The notes: generated by a model not told the origin, from the letters alone. Positions 7,278-16,202 are shown, counted from the stretch's first letter. The stretch is DNA of 48,983 nucleotides from Clostridiales bacterium (GCA_004557905.1 SFFH01000019.1:1-48983); one strand, 5' to 3'. Made by a program: numbers and translations.

Positions 7278-9200
7278 ATGAAGACACCGACAAGACTCTG
7301 CGCTGCCGCACTTGCGGCCTGTGCGCTGCTTCTTGCTCCTGCGCCCGCTCCCCTTGCCGCTCACGCGCTTGCCGAGAGCGAAACAGCCGGCAGCAGCGTC
7401 CTGCAGACCGCGAAAAAGGCCAACATGCGCAAGGAGCCCGACAAAAAGAGCGACATCCGCGAAACGCTCAAGGCCGGCACCCAGGTGATGGTGCTCGATC
7501 AGACCGGCATTGGCGAAAACACCTGGGCCTATGTCCGGGTTGTCAAGACCGGCAAGACCGGCTACATCATGCTCAATCTCCTTGAGCCGGTGCCCACCCC
7601 AACGCCGACGCCCACGCCCACGCCGGTGCCGACCCCTACCCCCACGCCGACACCCACGCCCACACCGACGCCGGTGCCCACGCCCACGCCGGTCCCGACG
7701 CCCACCCCCACGCCCACACCCGAGCCCACACCCACGCCGAAGGGCCTCTATGTCAAGGGGGAAACCTTCTATGAAGAGGAGGGCATCGGCCGCACGGAGA
7801 AGAACGCGAACATCCGCCGCACGCCCGGCGGCAAGCGCCTGACGCAGGTGCTCTCCGGCGAGCAGCTGCGCATTCTGGGCGAGGTGGAATCGGACGGCGC
7901 GCTGTGGCTGCACATCGTCGTCAAGGATACCGGCATGGAGGGCTACATGCTCGACGAATTCATCCGCCAGCTCAAGCCCGCCACGCTGGTGGAGGTGGAC
8001 GCCGACACAGTGCTGGAGCGGTATCCCGTGCTCTCCTGCGATCCGATCAACGATATCCAGATCGCCGAGCCGTTTGAGTACACGCCCGAGGAGCTTGCCG
8101 AGTACAGGACGCTGCGCACCGGTGACAGCAGCGAGGCCGTGCGCCGGCTCAAGCTGCGCCTGTACGATCTGGGCTATTTCAAGAAGGAGAACAACAATAC
8201 CCGCTACACCGATTCCACCGCGGACGTCATCGAGCTCTTCCAGAAGGACAACGGCCTGCCCGTGACCGGCGAGGCCGATCCGCAGACCCAGGCGACGCTC
8301 TTTGACGACCGCGTGCTCGCGCGTGCGGGCAGCAGCAAGGAGATCAAGTACTTAAGCAACCGCGAGCAGCCCCTCTACATTCAGAAAGCGGAGATCACCT
8401 CCTATAGCTTCCACGGCAGCATCCAGGTCTCCATCCGCAACAACTCCGGCAGCCGTCTCACCGCGTTCGGCCTGAAGATCATCCCCTACTTCCGCGACGG
8501 CTCCCCCGCCGACATGAAGGAAACCTTCGCCGAGGAAATCGAGCGCGAATACGCCATCTCCGGCATCTCCATCGCCAACGGCCGCAACTATTCCGACTTC
8601 TGGGAGCCGGAAGAGGAGGACGACGACGGCCAGGAGGATGAAAACTACGAGGACAGCGGCGGCATCAACGCACCCGGTCTGATCGATGAGAGCACCCCCG
8701 CCACCTACGAGCCGCATCACTTCCAGGTCAGCAACCAGATCTACTTCTCCAGCGCGCAGGCAGCAGTCAGCTGGTACCGCGCGGGCGGCAAGACCGTGAC
8801 CGTCGACGACGACCAGCTGGTCTTTGTCGGCATCGACTACGGCGTGGGCGAAAGCCTCATCCACACGCTGCCCATCGACATCAGCGCCGCGGAGCTTGCC
8901 AACGCCAACTGGGACATGGGCGTGACGACGCACTACGTCCTGCCCGTCTATCAAACCTACTACAGTCTCCCGCAGGGCGCGTGGGTCAGGAAGGTTGAGG
9001 CCTTCTCCCCGATGGCGGAGGCCGGCATCGAGCCGGGCGACGTGATCGTCGGCATCGGCGACATCACCATCCTCGGCGACGCGACGCTGCGCAAGGCACG
9101 CGGCAATCTGCTCCCGGGCCAGAGCGCAACCATGACCTTCTGGCGCGACGGCACCTATTACGAGACGGAGCTGTTCCGCCCGGCGGAGAGCGAAAAGTAA
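7278..9200 (+). CDS. Secreted SH3 / Pro-Thr linker / peptidoglycan-binding / PDZ protein
   Basis: The 640-residue product has a signal peptide (about residues 1-33). A first bacterial SH3 domain follows at about 42-105, with ANMRKEPDKKSD and GYIMLN. A Pro-Thr repeat linker covers about 108-155, and a second SH3 domain about 160-222 (ANIRRTPGGKRL, GYMLDEF). A peptidoglycan-binding domain lies near 270-325 (LRTGDSSEAVRRLKLRLYDLGYF, split here only by domain limits). An acidic, unrecognised beta domain comes next, and a PDZ domain is near 565-635 (VEAFSPMAEAGIEPGDVI). No protease or amidase catalytic domain is visible, so a wall-bound scaffold or sensor is more likely than an enzyme. It has its own promoter and terminator. 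Confidence 0.8.
   Translation: MKTPTRLCAAALAACALLLAPAPAPLAAHALAESETAGSSVLQTAKKANMRKEPDKKSDIRETLKAGTQVMVLDQTGIGENTWAYVRVVKTGKTGYIMLNLLEPVPTPTPTPTPTPVPTPTPTPTPTPTPTPVPTPTPVPTPTPTPTPEPTPTPKGLYVKGETFYEEEGIGRTEKNANIRRTPGGKRLTQVLSGEQLRILGEVESDGALWLHIVVKDTGMEGYMLDEFIRQLKPATLVEVDADTVLERYPVLSCDPINDIQIAEPFEYTPEELAEYRTLRTGDSSEAVRRLKLRLYDLGYFKKENNNTRYTDSTADVIELFQKDNGLPVTGEADPQTQATLFDDRVLARAGSSKEIKYLSNREQPLYIQKAEITSYSFHGSIQVSIRNNSGSRLTAFGLKIIPYFRDGSPADMKETFAEEIEREYAISGISIANGRNYSDFWEPEEEDDDGQEDENYEDSGGINAPGLIDESTPATYEPHHFQVSNQIYFSSAQAAVSWYRAGGKTVTVDDDQLVFVGIDYGVGESLIHTLPIDISAAELANANWDMGVTTHYVLPVYQTYYSLPQGAWVRKVEAFSPMAEAGIEPGDVIVGIGDITILGDATLRKARGNLLPGQSATMTFWRDGTYYETELFRPAESEK
7594..7740 (+). repeat. In-frame hexamer tandem repeat coding Pro-Thr linker
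   Basis: About 25 degenerate hexamers of the type CCCACG/CCGACG run without interruption and encode Thr-Pro dipeptides with occasional Val-Pro and Glu-Pro. Such tracts change length by slippage while keeping frame. They form an extended wall-spanning linker between the two SH3 domains. Confidence 0.85.
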
Positions 9201-9234
9201 CCGCCGCGGGAATCGCGTTCCCACAGTATCCACA

Positions 9235-9267
9235 GGCATCCGGCTGTTGACGGCCGGATGTCTTTTT
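9235..9267 (+). terminator. Terminator of SH3/PDZ gene
   Basis: A 10-bp stem GGCATCCGGC / GCCGGATGTC (one G-U pair) is followed by TTTTTG, 35 bp after the stop codon. Confidence 0.75.
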
Positions 9268-9281
9268 GCATCAGGATACGT

Positions 9282-9360
9282 TGGGTTGCCGCCCAAACCT
9301 GCCTTAGGGATTTCATCCCTCAGACTCCCTTCTTCGCTTCGCGCTTATAGCTCGTTACGA
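9282..9360. repeat. REP-like palindromic repeat
   Basis: Successive short palindromes (TTGGGTTGCCGCCCAA, then AGGGATTTCATCCCT) are followed by CCCTTCTTCGCTTCGCGC. The same plan and end sequence recur at 22172-22300, and in part at 44541-44580. The block is non-coding and lies between convergent transcription units. Confidence 0.6.
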
Positions 9361-9380
9361 TCAGAAAATGGTATCAGATG

Positions 9381-9413
9381 AAAAAAGAGCTCCCGAAAAC
9401 TCGGAAGCTCTTT
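9381..9413 (-). terminator. Terminator of first TRAP operon
   Basis: Minus strand AAAGAGCTTCCGA, a short loop, and TCGGGAGCTCTTT with one mismatch, running into TTTTTTC. It lies just after the dctM stop codon at 9426. Confidence 0.8.
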
Positions 9414-9425
9414 GCACTAGAGGGT

Positions 9426-10670
9426 TTACAGCATGCCCAGGACGCCCACCGCAGTGGTGGTGTAGCCGCCCAGCACCTTCGGGATGAACAGGGAGATGTC
9501 CGGGATGAAGGTGATCAGCAGCAGAGCGATGATCATGCAGGCGTAGAACGGGAGAGTCTCCTTGACGACCTTCTCCATCGGACGCTTGCCGACCGCGCAG
9601 CCGATGAACAGCACGGCGCCGACCGGCGGGGTCAGCAGGCCGATGCCGCAGTTGGGCGCCATGTCCATGATCATGCCCAGCACCAGCAGGATGACGTTCA
9701 GCAGGATCGCGATGACGATCGGGTTGTTCGAAATGCTGGTGATCAGGTTCGCCGCCATGCTCGGCACGTGCAGCGTGGTCAGGCAGTAGCCGAACGCGGA
9801 GGACGTGGAGATCAGGATCAGCACGATGGCCAGCGTCTCCACGCACTGGTCAAGCGCCTTCCAGACGCCCTTCCAGTCGAGACCCTTGTACACGAACACG
9901 GAGACGAGCAGCGAGTAAACGACCGCAATGGCGGCGGACTCGGTCGCCGTGAACACGCCGCCGACAACGCCGAAGACGACGATGATGACCGCGGCCAGCG
10001 CCCAGATCGAGGTGCCCAGCTGCTTCATGAAGCCCTTCAGGCTGAACGGCTCGCCCTTCGGGTAGTTGCGCTTGACGGAGATGATGTAGGAGCCGATCAT
10101 CAGGCAGGCCGCCAGCAGCGCGCCCGGCAGATAGCCGGCCAGGAACAGGCTGCCCACGGAGATGCCGCCCGCGGTCGTCGCGTAGATGACCATGTTGTGG
10201 CTCGGCGGAACCAGCAGGCCCTCGCAGGAGGAGGTGATGGTGACGGCGATGGAGAAGTCGTCGTCGTAGCCCTCGCTGACCATCATCGGGATGAGGATGG
10301 AGCCCAGGGACGCGGTGTCCGCAGACGCGGAGCCGGAGATACCGCCAAAGAAGTAGGACGCGACGATGTTGACCATCGCCAAGCCGCCGCGCATCCAGCC
10401 GACCAGCGCGTTCGCCAGTGCGATCAGCTTGTCAGAGATGCCGCCGGAGCCCATGAGCACGCCCATGGTGATGAAGAACGGAACCGCCATCAGCGAGTAG
10501 GACCATACGCCCTTGACCATCTGCTGCGGCAGGGTAACCAGCGCCTGACCCTGGGAGAGCAGGCAGAACACCGTGGACAGGCCGACGGCGTAGGCGATCG
10601 GGAAGCGCAGGAAGATCATCACCAGGAAGCTTCCCAGAAGGATGATGGTCGAGAAGATTTCAGGATTCAC
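9426..10670 (-). CDS. dctM: TRAP transporter large permease, operon 1
   Basis: This 414-residue protein has about a dozen hydrophobic segments in the DctM/SiaM pattern: FAMGGSGGISDKLIALANALVG-type region near 75-100 and the conserved FFGGISGSASADTASLGSI region near 120-140. Na+-coupled uptake uses it with a small subunit and a periplasmic-type receptor; all three are encoded here in the order receptor, small, large. The start is GTG, directly after the TAA of the small permease gene (no gap), so translation is coupled. The substrate is likely an organic acid, as the receptor has the usual carboxylate-binding Arg. The operon ends at the hairpin at 9381-9413. Confidence 0.93.
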   Translation of the reverse strand: MNPEIFSTIILLGSFLVMIFLRFPIAYAVGLSTVFCLLSQGQALVTLPQQMVKGVWSYSLMAVPFFITMGVLMGSGGISDKLIALANALVGWMRGGLAMVNIVASYFFGGISGSASADTASLGSILIPMMVSEGYDDDFSIAVTITSSCEGLLVPPSHNMVIYATTAGGISVGSLFLAGYLPGALLAACLMIGSYIISVKRNYPKGEPFSLKGFMKQLGTSIWALAAVIIVVFGVVGGVFTATESAAIAVVYSLLVSVFVYKGLDWKGVWKALDQCVETLAIVLILISTSSAFGYCLTTLHVPSMAANLITSISNNPIVIAILLNVILLVLGMIMDMAPNCGIGLLTPPVGAVLFIGCAVGKRPMEKVVKETLPFYACMIIALLLITFIPDISLFIPKVLGGYTTTAVGVLGML

Positions 10671-11195
10671 TTACGCCACCTCCTTGACAAAGAAGACCTT
10701 GATGTGCTCATAGAGCTGCTCCAGCTCGAAAATGATCATCGAGGCGCCGGCCAGCGGGATCGGGAAGTACATCCACTTGCGGCTCAGCCACGGCATGGAC
10801 TCATACTTGCCGAACTTGGCCAGCGGGGAGGTGAACACCTTGTAGCCCTGCACCAGCAGGATGACGCCCAGCGCCAGCACCGCGATGTCGGACAGGACGT
10901 CCAGCACCTGCACGACCTTCTTGGGCAGGTAGTTGTCCAGCGCGGTCATGCGGATATGCGCGTTCTTGCGGATGGCCAGCGTGGCGGAGAGCACGGCCAT
11001 GTAGATCATGCAGGTCAGAACCACCTGCTCGCTCCACGCCGGATCCGGAATGAACGGGATGTAACGGCCGCAGACCGCCATCGTCGTAATCAGAATATCG
11101 GTGATGAGCAGGAGCTTGCAGATGACCATGACGATCTTGTAGGTCCAGTCATACACCGGTCTGATCTTGTCAAGAATTGTGAAAATCTTTGGCAT
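10671..11195 (-). CDS. dctQ: TRAP transporter small permease, operon 1
   Basis: I place the start at ATG 11195 (174 residues); GAAAGGAACG lies about 13 bases upstream, and the earlier in-frame Met at 11222 has no clear site. Four transmembrane helices match the DctQ fold: near 20-42, 52-72 (after the WSEQVV motif), 95-115 and 135-155. WSEQV at the end of the first loop corresponds to the W-x-E-E-V signature of DctQ. It partners DctM, whose GTG follows its stop codon directly. It is separated from the receptor gene by 134 bp that hold a strong hairpin. Confidence 0.9.
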   Translation of the reverse strand: MPKIFTILDKIRPVYDWTYKIVMVICKLLLITDILITTMAVCGRYIPFIPDPAWSEQVVLTCMIYMAVLSATLAIRKNAHIRMTALDNYLPKKVVQVLDVLSDIAVLALGVILLVQGYKVFTSPLAKFGKYESMPWLSRKWMYFPIPLAGASMIIFELEQLYEHIKVFFVKEVA

Positions 11196-11247
11196 GATCG
11201 GTTCACGTTCCTTTCGTCTCATAAAGGAATCTTTACAAAAGCAGGAA

Positions 11248-11277
11248 GGGGGTGCAGGGATACCTCCCCGCACCCCC
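11248..11277 (-). terminator. Intercistronic hairpin between dctP and dctQ
   Basis: Minus strand GGGGGTGC pairs with GCACCCCC, with extra internal pairs, followed by TTCCTGCTTTTG. The weak T tract suggests partial termination, or a 3' stabiliser that raises receptor mRNA over permease mRNA, as common in binding-protein operons. Confidence 0.5.
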
Positions 11278-11329
11278 TCCTCATTGGAGTTTCATCAGCG
11301 TATACAGCGTGATTTCCCTCTTGTGCAGC

Positions 11330-12319
11330 TTACTGCATGTCGAGGATCTGCTGATAGAGATCAGCATACGCGGCGGTCGCGCTCTTGATCGCGGCAACGT
11401 CGGCCACGGCGGCCTGCCAAGCGGACTTGTCCGGCACATCAATGACGGTGACACCGGAAGCCTTCAGCTCTTCCAGGACCTTGTCCTCAGCAGCCTGCAC
11501 GCCGGCAGCGTTCTGCTCGGAAGCATACTTCGCAGCTTCCATGATCCAGCCCTGCTGCTGCTCGTTCAGCTTCGCCCAGGCAGCATCGGTGATGACAACC
11601 TGCACAGCGCCCAGGGTGTGGCCGTCCAGCATCAGATACGGGGCAACCTCCGGGAACGCGTTGGACTTGTAGTTGGCGATCGGCTGCTCAGCGCCGTCGC
11701 AGACGCCGGTCTGCAGCGCGGAGTAGAGCTCGGTGAAGGACACGACGGTCGGGTTCGCGCCCAGCGCCTTGACCATGCCGGTCATGATCGGATCCTCGGA
11801 AACGCGGATCTTCAGGCCATTGAGGGAGCTGATGTCGGTGACCTCATTCTTGAAGAAGAAGTGACGGAAGCCTTCCTCGCCATACATGAGGCCGCGCAGC
11901 GGCAGACCCATCTGCTGCGGCTCAGCCAGGAACTCCTGCGCCAGGTCGCTGCCGGCGAAGTTCCAGAAGTGCTCGCGGCTCGCGAAGGTGTACGGGATGG
12001 AGAGCAGGGTCGCCTTGCCGCAGCCGTAGCTGGTCAGGGCGAACGCGGAGATACGGGAGATGTCGACGGTGGTGCCGCCGGAAAGGATGCCGTCCAGGAT
12101 CTGCGCCTCGGAGCCCAGAACGCCGGAAGCCTGCACGTCGATGATGACTTCGCCGCCGGAGAGTTCTTCCACCTTGGCCTTGAAATCGGTCGCGATCTTG
12201 CCGACGATGGTGTCGAGCGGGTTGACCTCAGCGTAGGTCAGGGTAACCGGTTCTGCGGACGCCGCAGCACAGGTCAGCACCAGCGCCAGGGCCGCGATGA
12301 GAGCGAGAAGCTTCTTCAT
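11330..12319 (-). CDS. dctP: TRAP transporter solute receptor, operon 1
   Basis: The 329-residue exported receptor begins with a signal peptide (MKKLLALIAAL to ASA before EPVTL). It has the DctP-family mixed fold: AEVNPLDTIVGKIATDF at the start of the first lobe, GLKIRVSEDP near residue 165 holding the Arg that clamps the substrate carboxylate, and TELYSALQTGVCDGAEQP near 200, the family signature. The ATG at 12319 follows AGGAGGAATCACCC. It is the first gene of a receptor-small-large operon. The ligand is unknown; keto acids, dicarboxylates and sugar acids are all possible. Confidence 0.93.
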   Translation of the reverse strand: MKKLLALIAALALVLTCAAASAEPVTLTYAEVNPLDTIVGKIATDFKAKVEELSGGEVIIDVQASGVLGSEAQILDGILSGGTTVDISRISAFALTSYGCGKATLLSIPYTFASREHFWNFAGSDLAQEFLAEPQQMGLPLRGLMYGEEGFRHFFFKNEVTDISSLNGLKIRVSEDPIMTGMVKALGANPTVVSFTELYSALQTGVCDGAEQPIANYKSNAFPEVAPYLMLDGHTLGAVQVVITDAAWAKLNEQQQGWIMEAAKYASEQNAAGVQAAEDKVLEELKASGVTVIDVPDKSAWQAAVADVAAIKSATAAYADLYQQILDMQ

Positions 12320-12387
12320 GGGTGATTCCTCCTAATCTTTTCTCTCGACAAAGCGAACCATTATCCCCCTGTCGATTCATTGGGATT

Positions 12388-12417
12388 ATCATACCACAGC
12401 CGCGGCATTATTGTCCA
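12388..12417 (-). promoter_or_regulatory. Probable promoter of first TRAP operon
   Basis: Minus strand TGGACA (12412-12417), 18-bp spacer, TATGAT (12388-12393), about 70 bp before the dctP start. The spacing is slightly long. Confidence 0.5.
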
Positions 12418-12584
12418 GTATGCGACAAGGCATTTTGCAAATTTTAATAAAACCGACATGATCTATGCCTGCTGCCGGCGTCCGGTCAGCGAATAGCGCT
12501 TGATTTTTTGCAGAACTTATGTCAGAATACGAAGATACTGATTCCGGATTGTCATGATCAATCCGGCTTTGCAGGAGGTCCCCC

Positions 12585-13124
12585 ATGCAAACAGGCACCG
12601 TCACCGTCCATGTCAGAATCAACGCAGGCATCTTCCGCCGCTTCGCCCTGTTCGACGCCTTCCGCCTCAAGCGCCGCTGGGTATCGCCCGCCGTCTTCTG
12701 CGCCGTCTTTCTCGCGCTGTCCTTTCTCTGCATGGCCAGCGGCAGGGCGCAGGCCGGCCTGATCGGCACGCTCCTGCAGGTCATCGGTCTGGGTCTGCCC
12801 GTGTGCTATGTGCTCTCCTTCCTTTTGCAGGTGCACGACCAGTGCAGGCGTCTGGGGCTGAAGACCCTGCGGCCCGCCTATACGCTCCATCTGGGCGAAA
12901 CGCAGCTGCGCGTCATCAACGACATGCAGCGTGAGCCGGAGGTCGTCCTCCCCTATGCCGGGCTGCTTGGCGTGTGGCGTGCCTCCGGCGCGTATTACCT
13001 CTACGCCGCGCCCGCGCGCGCGTTCATCCTGCCGGACGGACAGTGCGCCCTCTCGCCTGCCGAGCTGTACGACCTTTTCAGGGAGCGCCTGCCCGGCGGT
13101 GCGCTCCATGGCCGCAGGCCGTAA
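12585..13124 (+). CDS. YcxB-like membrane protein
   Basis: The 179-residue protein starts at ATG 12585 behind a strong AGGAGG. Two transmembrane helices lie at about 37-53 and 58-82. A C-terminal soluble domain of about 80 residues follows, and its pattern (YTLHLGETQLRV, then PYAGLLGVWRASGAYYLY, then AFILPDGQCAL) matches the YcxB/PH-like fold found after two helices in many Firmicutes. The function is unknown. It lies alone on the plus strand between two TRAP operons and shares a bidirectional terminator with the second. Confidence 0.72.
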   Translation: MQTGTVTVHVRINAGIFRRFALFDAFRLKRRWVSPAVFCAVFLALSFLCMASGRAQAGLIGTLLQVIGLGLPVCYVLSFLLQVHDQCRRLGLKTLRPAYTLHLGETQLRVINDMQREPEVVLPYAGLLGVWRASGAYYLYAAPARAFILPDGQCALSPAELYDLFRERLPGGALHGRRP

Positions 13125-13145
13125 TCCACGCGCACATACAAAATG

Positions 13146-13172
13146 CCCGCACGGCTGCCCGTGCGGGTTTTT
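13146..13172. terminator. Bidirectional terminator between convergent genes
   Basis: CCCGCACGG / CCGTGCGGG with a CTGC loop, followed by TTTTT on plus and by CATTTTG on minus. It serves the YcxB-like gene and the second TRAP operon. Confidence 0.8.
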
Positions 13173-13197
13173 GAATTCAGCTGAATTTTCCGGGGAA

Positions 13198-14225
13198 TCA
13201 GAAGCCCTCGCCGACCGCGGTGATCGCGTCGATCACGTCCTGGTAAGCGCCGCCGTACATCTCGTACAGGCTCTTGCCGTCGTCGATGCCCTCCACGCCG
13301 GTCACCGGCCGGGTCATCGCCTCCTGGAACTCGGCAAACGCTTCCGGCGTGAGCTCGGTGATGGTGCAGCCCGCCGCGCGGACGATCTGTTCGGAGGAGG
13401 CCTCCTTCTCCGCCCACTTCTGCTTTTCAAATTCCTGGGTTTCCCTGGCGCAGGCCTTGATGATCTCCACATCCGCCTCGTCAAGCTCCGCCAGCACCGC
13501 CTCGGACGCCAGCAGGATCTCCGGCACCATGGTATGCTTGTCCAGCACATAGTACGGCGCCGCCTCGTAGTCGCCCATGTTCTGGTAGGTCGGCCAGTTG
13601 TTCTCCGCGCCGTCGATGGTGCCCTGGGTGATGGCGGAATAGACCTCGTTCGGGCCGATGCCGGTCACGCCGACCCGCCCAGGACGTTGGTCATCGCGAC
13701 CATCATCCGGTTGTTCTGCATGCGGATCTTGAGGCCCTTCATGTCCGCCACGCAGGTCACCGGCTTGTTGGTGTAGTAGGAGCGCGCGCCCGCGTCATAC
13801 CAGCACAGGCCGACCAGCCCGGAGCCGGAGGCCTGCACCTCGGAGAGCATCTTCTGGCCGATCTCGCCGTCAAGAACCGCCCACATGTGATCGGCGTTCT
13901 TGTACAGATACGGCATCTGAATGGCGTTCATCGCCGGCACATAGCTGGATACCGGGGATGCGGAGACGCTGGAGAACGCCAGATCGCCCAGCTGCAGCGC
14001 CTCGATGGCGCCGGTCTCCTCGCCGTAAAGCGCGCCGCCGGAGTACACGTCGATCTTGATGCGGCCGTCGGTCCGCTCCTCCACGAGGCGGGCGAACTCC
14101 TGATCGGCCAGGGTGGTCGGGTAGCCTTCGGCGTGGACCTCGCTGAGCTTGAGGGTCACAGCGCCGGCCGTCGCGGCGCACAGCACAAGCGCAAGCGCCA
14201 GAGCCAGGGTCATCCATTTTTTCAT
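13198..14225 (-). pseudogene. dctP: TRAP solute receptor, operon 2, with a frameshift
   Basis: The N-terminal part (ATG 14225 behind AGGAGGGAATTGT) has a signal peptide and a DctP first lobe ending in KGLKIRMQNNRMMVAMTNV, then meets TGA at about 13679 after LGGSA. The C-terminal part continues in another frame from about 13670 with TGIGPNEVYSAITQGTIDGAENN, the DctP signature, and runs to 13198 without a stop. Adding one G in the run GGCGGGTCGGCG joins the frames with no loss of homology. Both halves are otherwise intact, so this is a very recent mutation or a base missed in sequencing. If real, the second TRAP system lacks its receptor, because the fragment from the GTG at 13668 has no signal peptide. 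Confidence 0.8.
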
Positions 14226-14292
14226 ACAATTCCCTCCTGTCGTTTGATTCTCCACCGCATCGCCATGCCGGGATGCGGACAGATGCTTTTCC

Positions 14293-15591
14293 TCACGCGC
14301 CGTATCCCATCATCATTCTGGGCAGAAGGAGCGCAGTATCCGGAACATACGTCACCAGCAGCAGCACGGCGATCATCACCAGGTACAGCGGCATCATGTT
14401 CTTCGCCGTGCGCTCAATCGGCGTCTTGCCGATGGCACAGCCCACAAACAGCGCGGAGCCGACCGGCGGCGTGCACAGGCCGACCGCCAGGTTGAAGATC
14501 ATCACCACGCCGAAGTGCACCGGGTCCACGCCCAGCGGCGTCACCACCGGCAACAGGATCGGCGTCATGATCGTAATCAGCGGCGCCATGTCCATAAAGC
14601 AGCCCAGCACCAGCAGGAGCGCATTGATGATGAGCAGCAGGATATACCGGTTGTCCGTGATGGAGAGCAGCGCCGCGGAAATGGCCGCCGGAATGCGCAG
14701 CTCCGTCATCATGTACGCGAACGCCTTGGCCGTCGCCAGCAGCGTCATGACGATCGCCAGCGTCTTCAGGCTGTTGCGGATGATGCCGGGAATGTCGGTA
14801 ATTTTCACCGTGCGGAAGACCACGATGGACAGAAGCATTGTATACACGCACGCGATGGCGGAGGATTCCGTCGCCGTGAACACGCCCGCGCCGGTGCCGA
14901 CCATGATGATGACCAGCGTCATCATGGGCAGGATGCCGTCCAGCAGCACCTTCAGCCGCGCTCCCCTGGGCACGCCGACGCCCTTGGGGAAGTTGTAGCG
15001 TCTGCTCATCAGCAGGCACATCACCAGCATGCCGCAGCCCAGCAGGATGCCCGGCAGCAGGCCCGCGATGAACAGCGTGCCGATGGACACGCCGCCCGCA
15101 GCAAGCGCATAGATGACCATGTTGTGGCTCAGCGGGATCAGCACGCCCTGGCAGGCCGTGGTGACCGTCAGGCCGACGGCGAAGTCCTCGTCATAGCCCT
15201 GCTTCTTCATCATGGGGATGACCATGGAGCCCAGGGAGGATACATCGGCGACAGCGCTGCCGGAGATACCGCCGAAGAACATGGAATCCAGCACGTTCAC
15301 ATACGCCAGACCGCCGCGGAAGCGGCCCACAACCAGGTTCGCCAGGCCGACGATCTTTTCCGAGATGCCGCCCGCGCCCATGAATTCACCCATCACGATG
15401 AAAAACGGGATGGAGAGCAGCGAGAAGTTGTTCGCGCCGTCCATCATCTGGCGGATCATGACGGACAGGTTGGTGTCCATCACCAGCGCGGACGCCAGCG
15501 TGGCAAGCAGCATGGCAAAGGAGACTGGAACTCTGAGCAGCATCAGCAGCGCGAAGCCGCCGATCAGGATGATGCCGGCAAGCGTCGTCAT
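14293..15591 (-). CDS. dctM: TRAP transporter large permease, operon 2
   Basis: This 432-residue permease has the DctM helix pattern and its conserved blocks: IPFFIVMGEFMGAGGISEKI near residue 60, FFGGISGSAVADVSSLGS near 105, and the C-terminal VGLCTPPVGSALFVGCAIGK near 365. Its ATG overlaps the stop of the dctQ gene by 4 bp. The order small-large-receptor differs from operon 1 (receptor-small-large), so the two systems are not a recent tandem duplication. The frame is fully intact although the following receptor gene is frameshifted. Confidence 0.93.
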   Translation of the reverse strand: MTTLAGIILIGGFALLMLLRVPVSFAMLLATLASALVMDTNLSVMIRQMMDGANNFSLLSIPFFIVMGEFMGAGGISEKIVGLANLVVGRFRGGLAYVNVLDSMFFGGISGSAVADVSSLGSMVIPMMKKQGYDEDFAVGLTVTTACQGVLIPLSHNMVIYALAAGGVSIGTLFIAGLLPGILLGCGMLVMCLLMSRRYNFPKGVGVPRGARLKVLLDGILPMMTLVIIMVGTGAGVFTATESSAIACVYTMLLSIVVFRTVKITDIPGIIRNSLKTLAIVMTLLATAKAFAYMMTELRIPAAISAALLSITDNRYILLLIINALLLVLGCFMDMAPLITIMTPILLPVVTPLGVDPVHFGVVMIFNLAVGLCTPPVGSALFVGCAIGKTPIERTAKNMMPLYLVMIAVLLLVTYVPDTALLLPRMMMGYGA

Positions 15592-16202
15592 GAAGTCTCC
15601 CCCTCTCTGCGCAGCCTGTTCACGGCCTCTTCATCGGTAAAGTCGATCTCCGGCTCGGAGTAGAGCAGGTCGTCCCTGCGGATGACTCCGGTCAGGAAGA
15701 GCACGGAATCAAACGTCATGACGAAGCCTGCCACCGGAATCGGCAGATACTGCCAGGCGGTGGAAATGCCCGTGATGGGCATCGTGCCGGTCAGGGAGAA
15801 GAGCTTCATCGTGCGCTGCCCGCCCACCACCAGCATGAACAGGCCGCACAGCAGCGTCGCCACATCGGTGAGCATATCCATCAGATGCCGTGCCCTGCCT
15901 CCTGCGGGGAAACGGTTGTACACCGCGTCGACGGAAACGTGCATATGGTCGCGCACGCCGATGGCACAGGCCATGAAGGCAAACACCGTCACCAGCAGGC
16001 GCGGCACCTCCTCCGCCCAGGAAAGCCCCGTGCTGAAGCAGTATCGCAGCACTACGGTCAGCGTAACGATCACAATCATCGCAAGAATGGACAGCTGCGC
16101 AATGATCAGCATGATCCTGTGGGTCAGGTGATTGAGCCTCACCAGCATCGCGCGGCATCCGCCGCCCCGCAGAGCGGCGCCTTTCGGGGTTGCCATAAGC
16201 AT
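15588..16202 (-). CDS. dctQ: TRAP transporter small permease, operon 2
   Basis: This 204-residue DctQ protein has four helices (about 30-50, 62-82, 107-125 and 145-165) and the motif WAEEVPRLL, the classic W-x-E-E signature. The ATG at 16202 has GGAGG only four bases upstream; the next in-frame ATG at 16196 is ten bases from it, so either may be used. A hydrophilic C-terminal tail of about 35 acidic residues extends beyond the usual end. It is the first gene of operon 2. The 435-bp region before it holds a 16-bp perfect palindrome and one copy of the RNA-like element. Confidence 0.9.
   Translation of the reverse strand: MLMATPKGAALRGGGCRAMLVRLNHLTHRIMLIIAQLSILAMIVIVTLTVVLRYCFSTGLSWAEEVPRLLVTVFAFMACAIGVRDHMHVSVDAVYNRFPAGGRARHLMDMLTDVATLLCGLFMLVVGGQRTMKLFSLTGTMPITGISTAWQYLPIPVAGFVMTFDSVLFLTGVIRRDDLLYSEPEIDFTDEEAVNRLRREGETS

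Noticed and set aside
7594..7740. Possible CRISPR-like array in the Pro-Thr region
   Set aside because: It is a continuous in-frame hexamer tract with no spacers and lies inside a coding sequence.
9378..11312. Long plus-strand frame opposite the first TRAP operon
   Set aside because: Composition (His, Asp, Gln, Arg repeats) is typical of an antisense frame of membrane-protein genes; no start signal or motif.
13640..13700. Programmed ribosomal frameshift in the second dctP
   Set aside because: No slippery heptamer, no internal ribosome site and no following hairpin are evident; receptor genes of this family do not use frameshifting.
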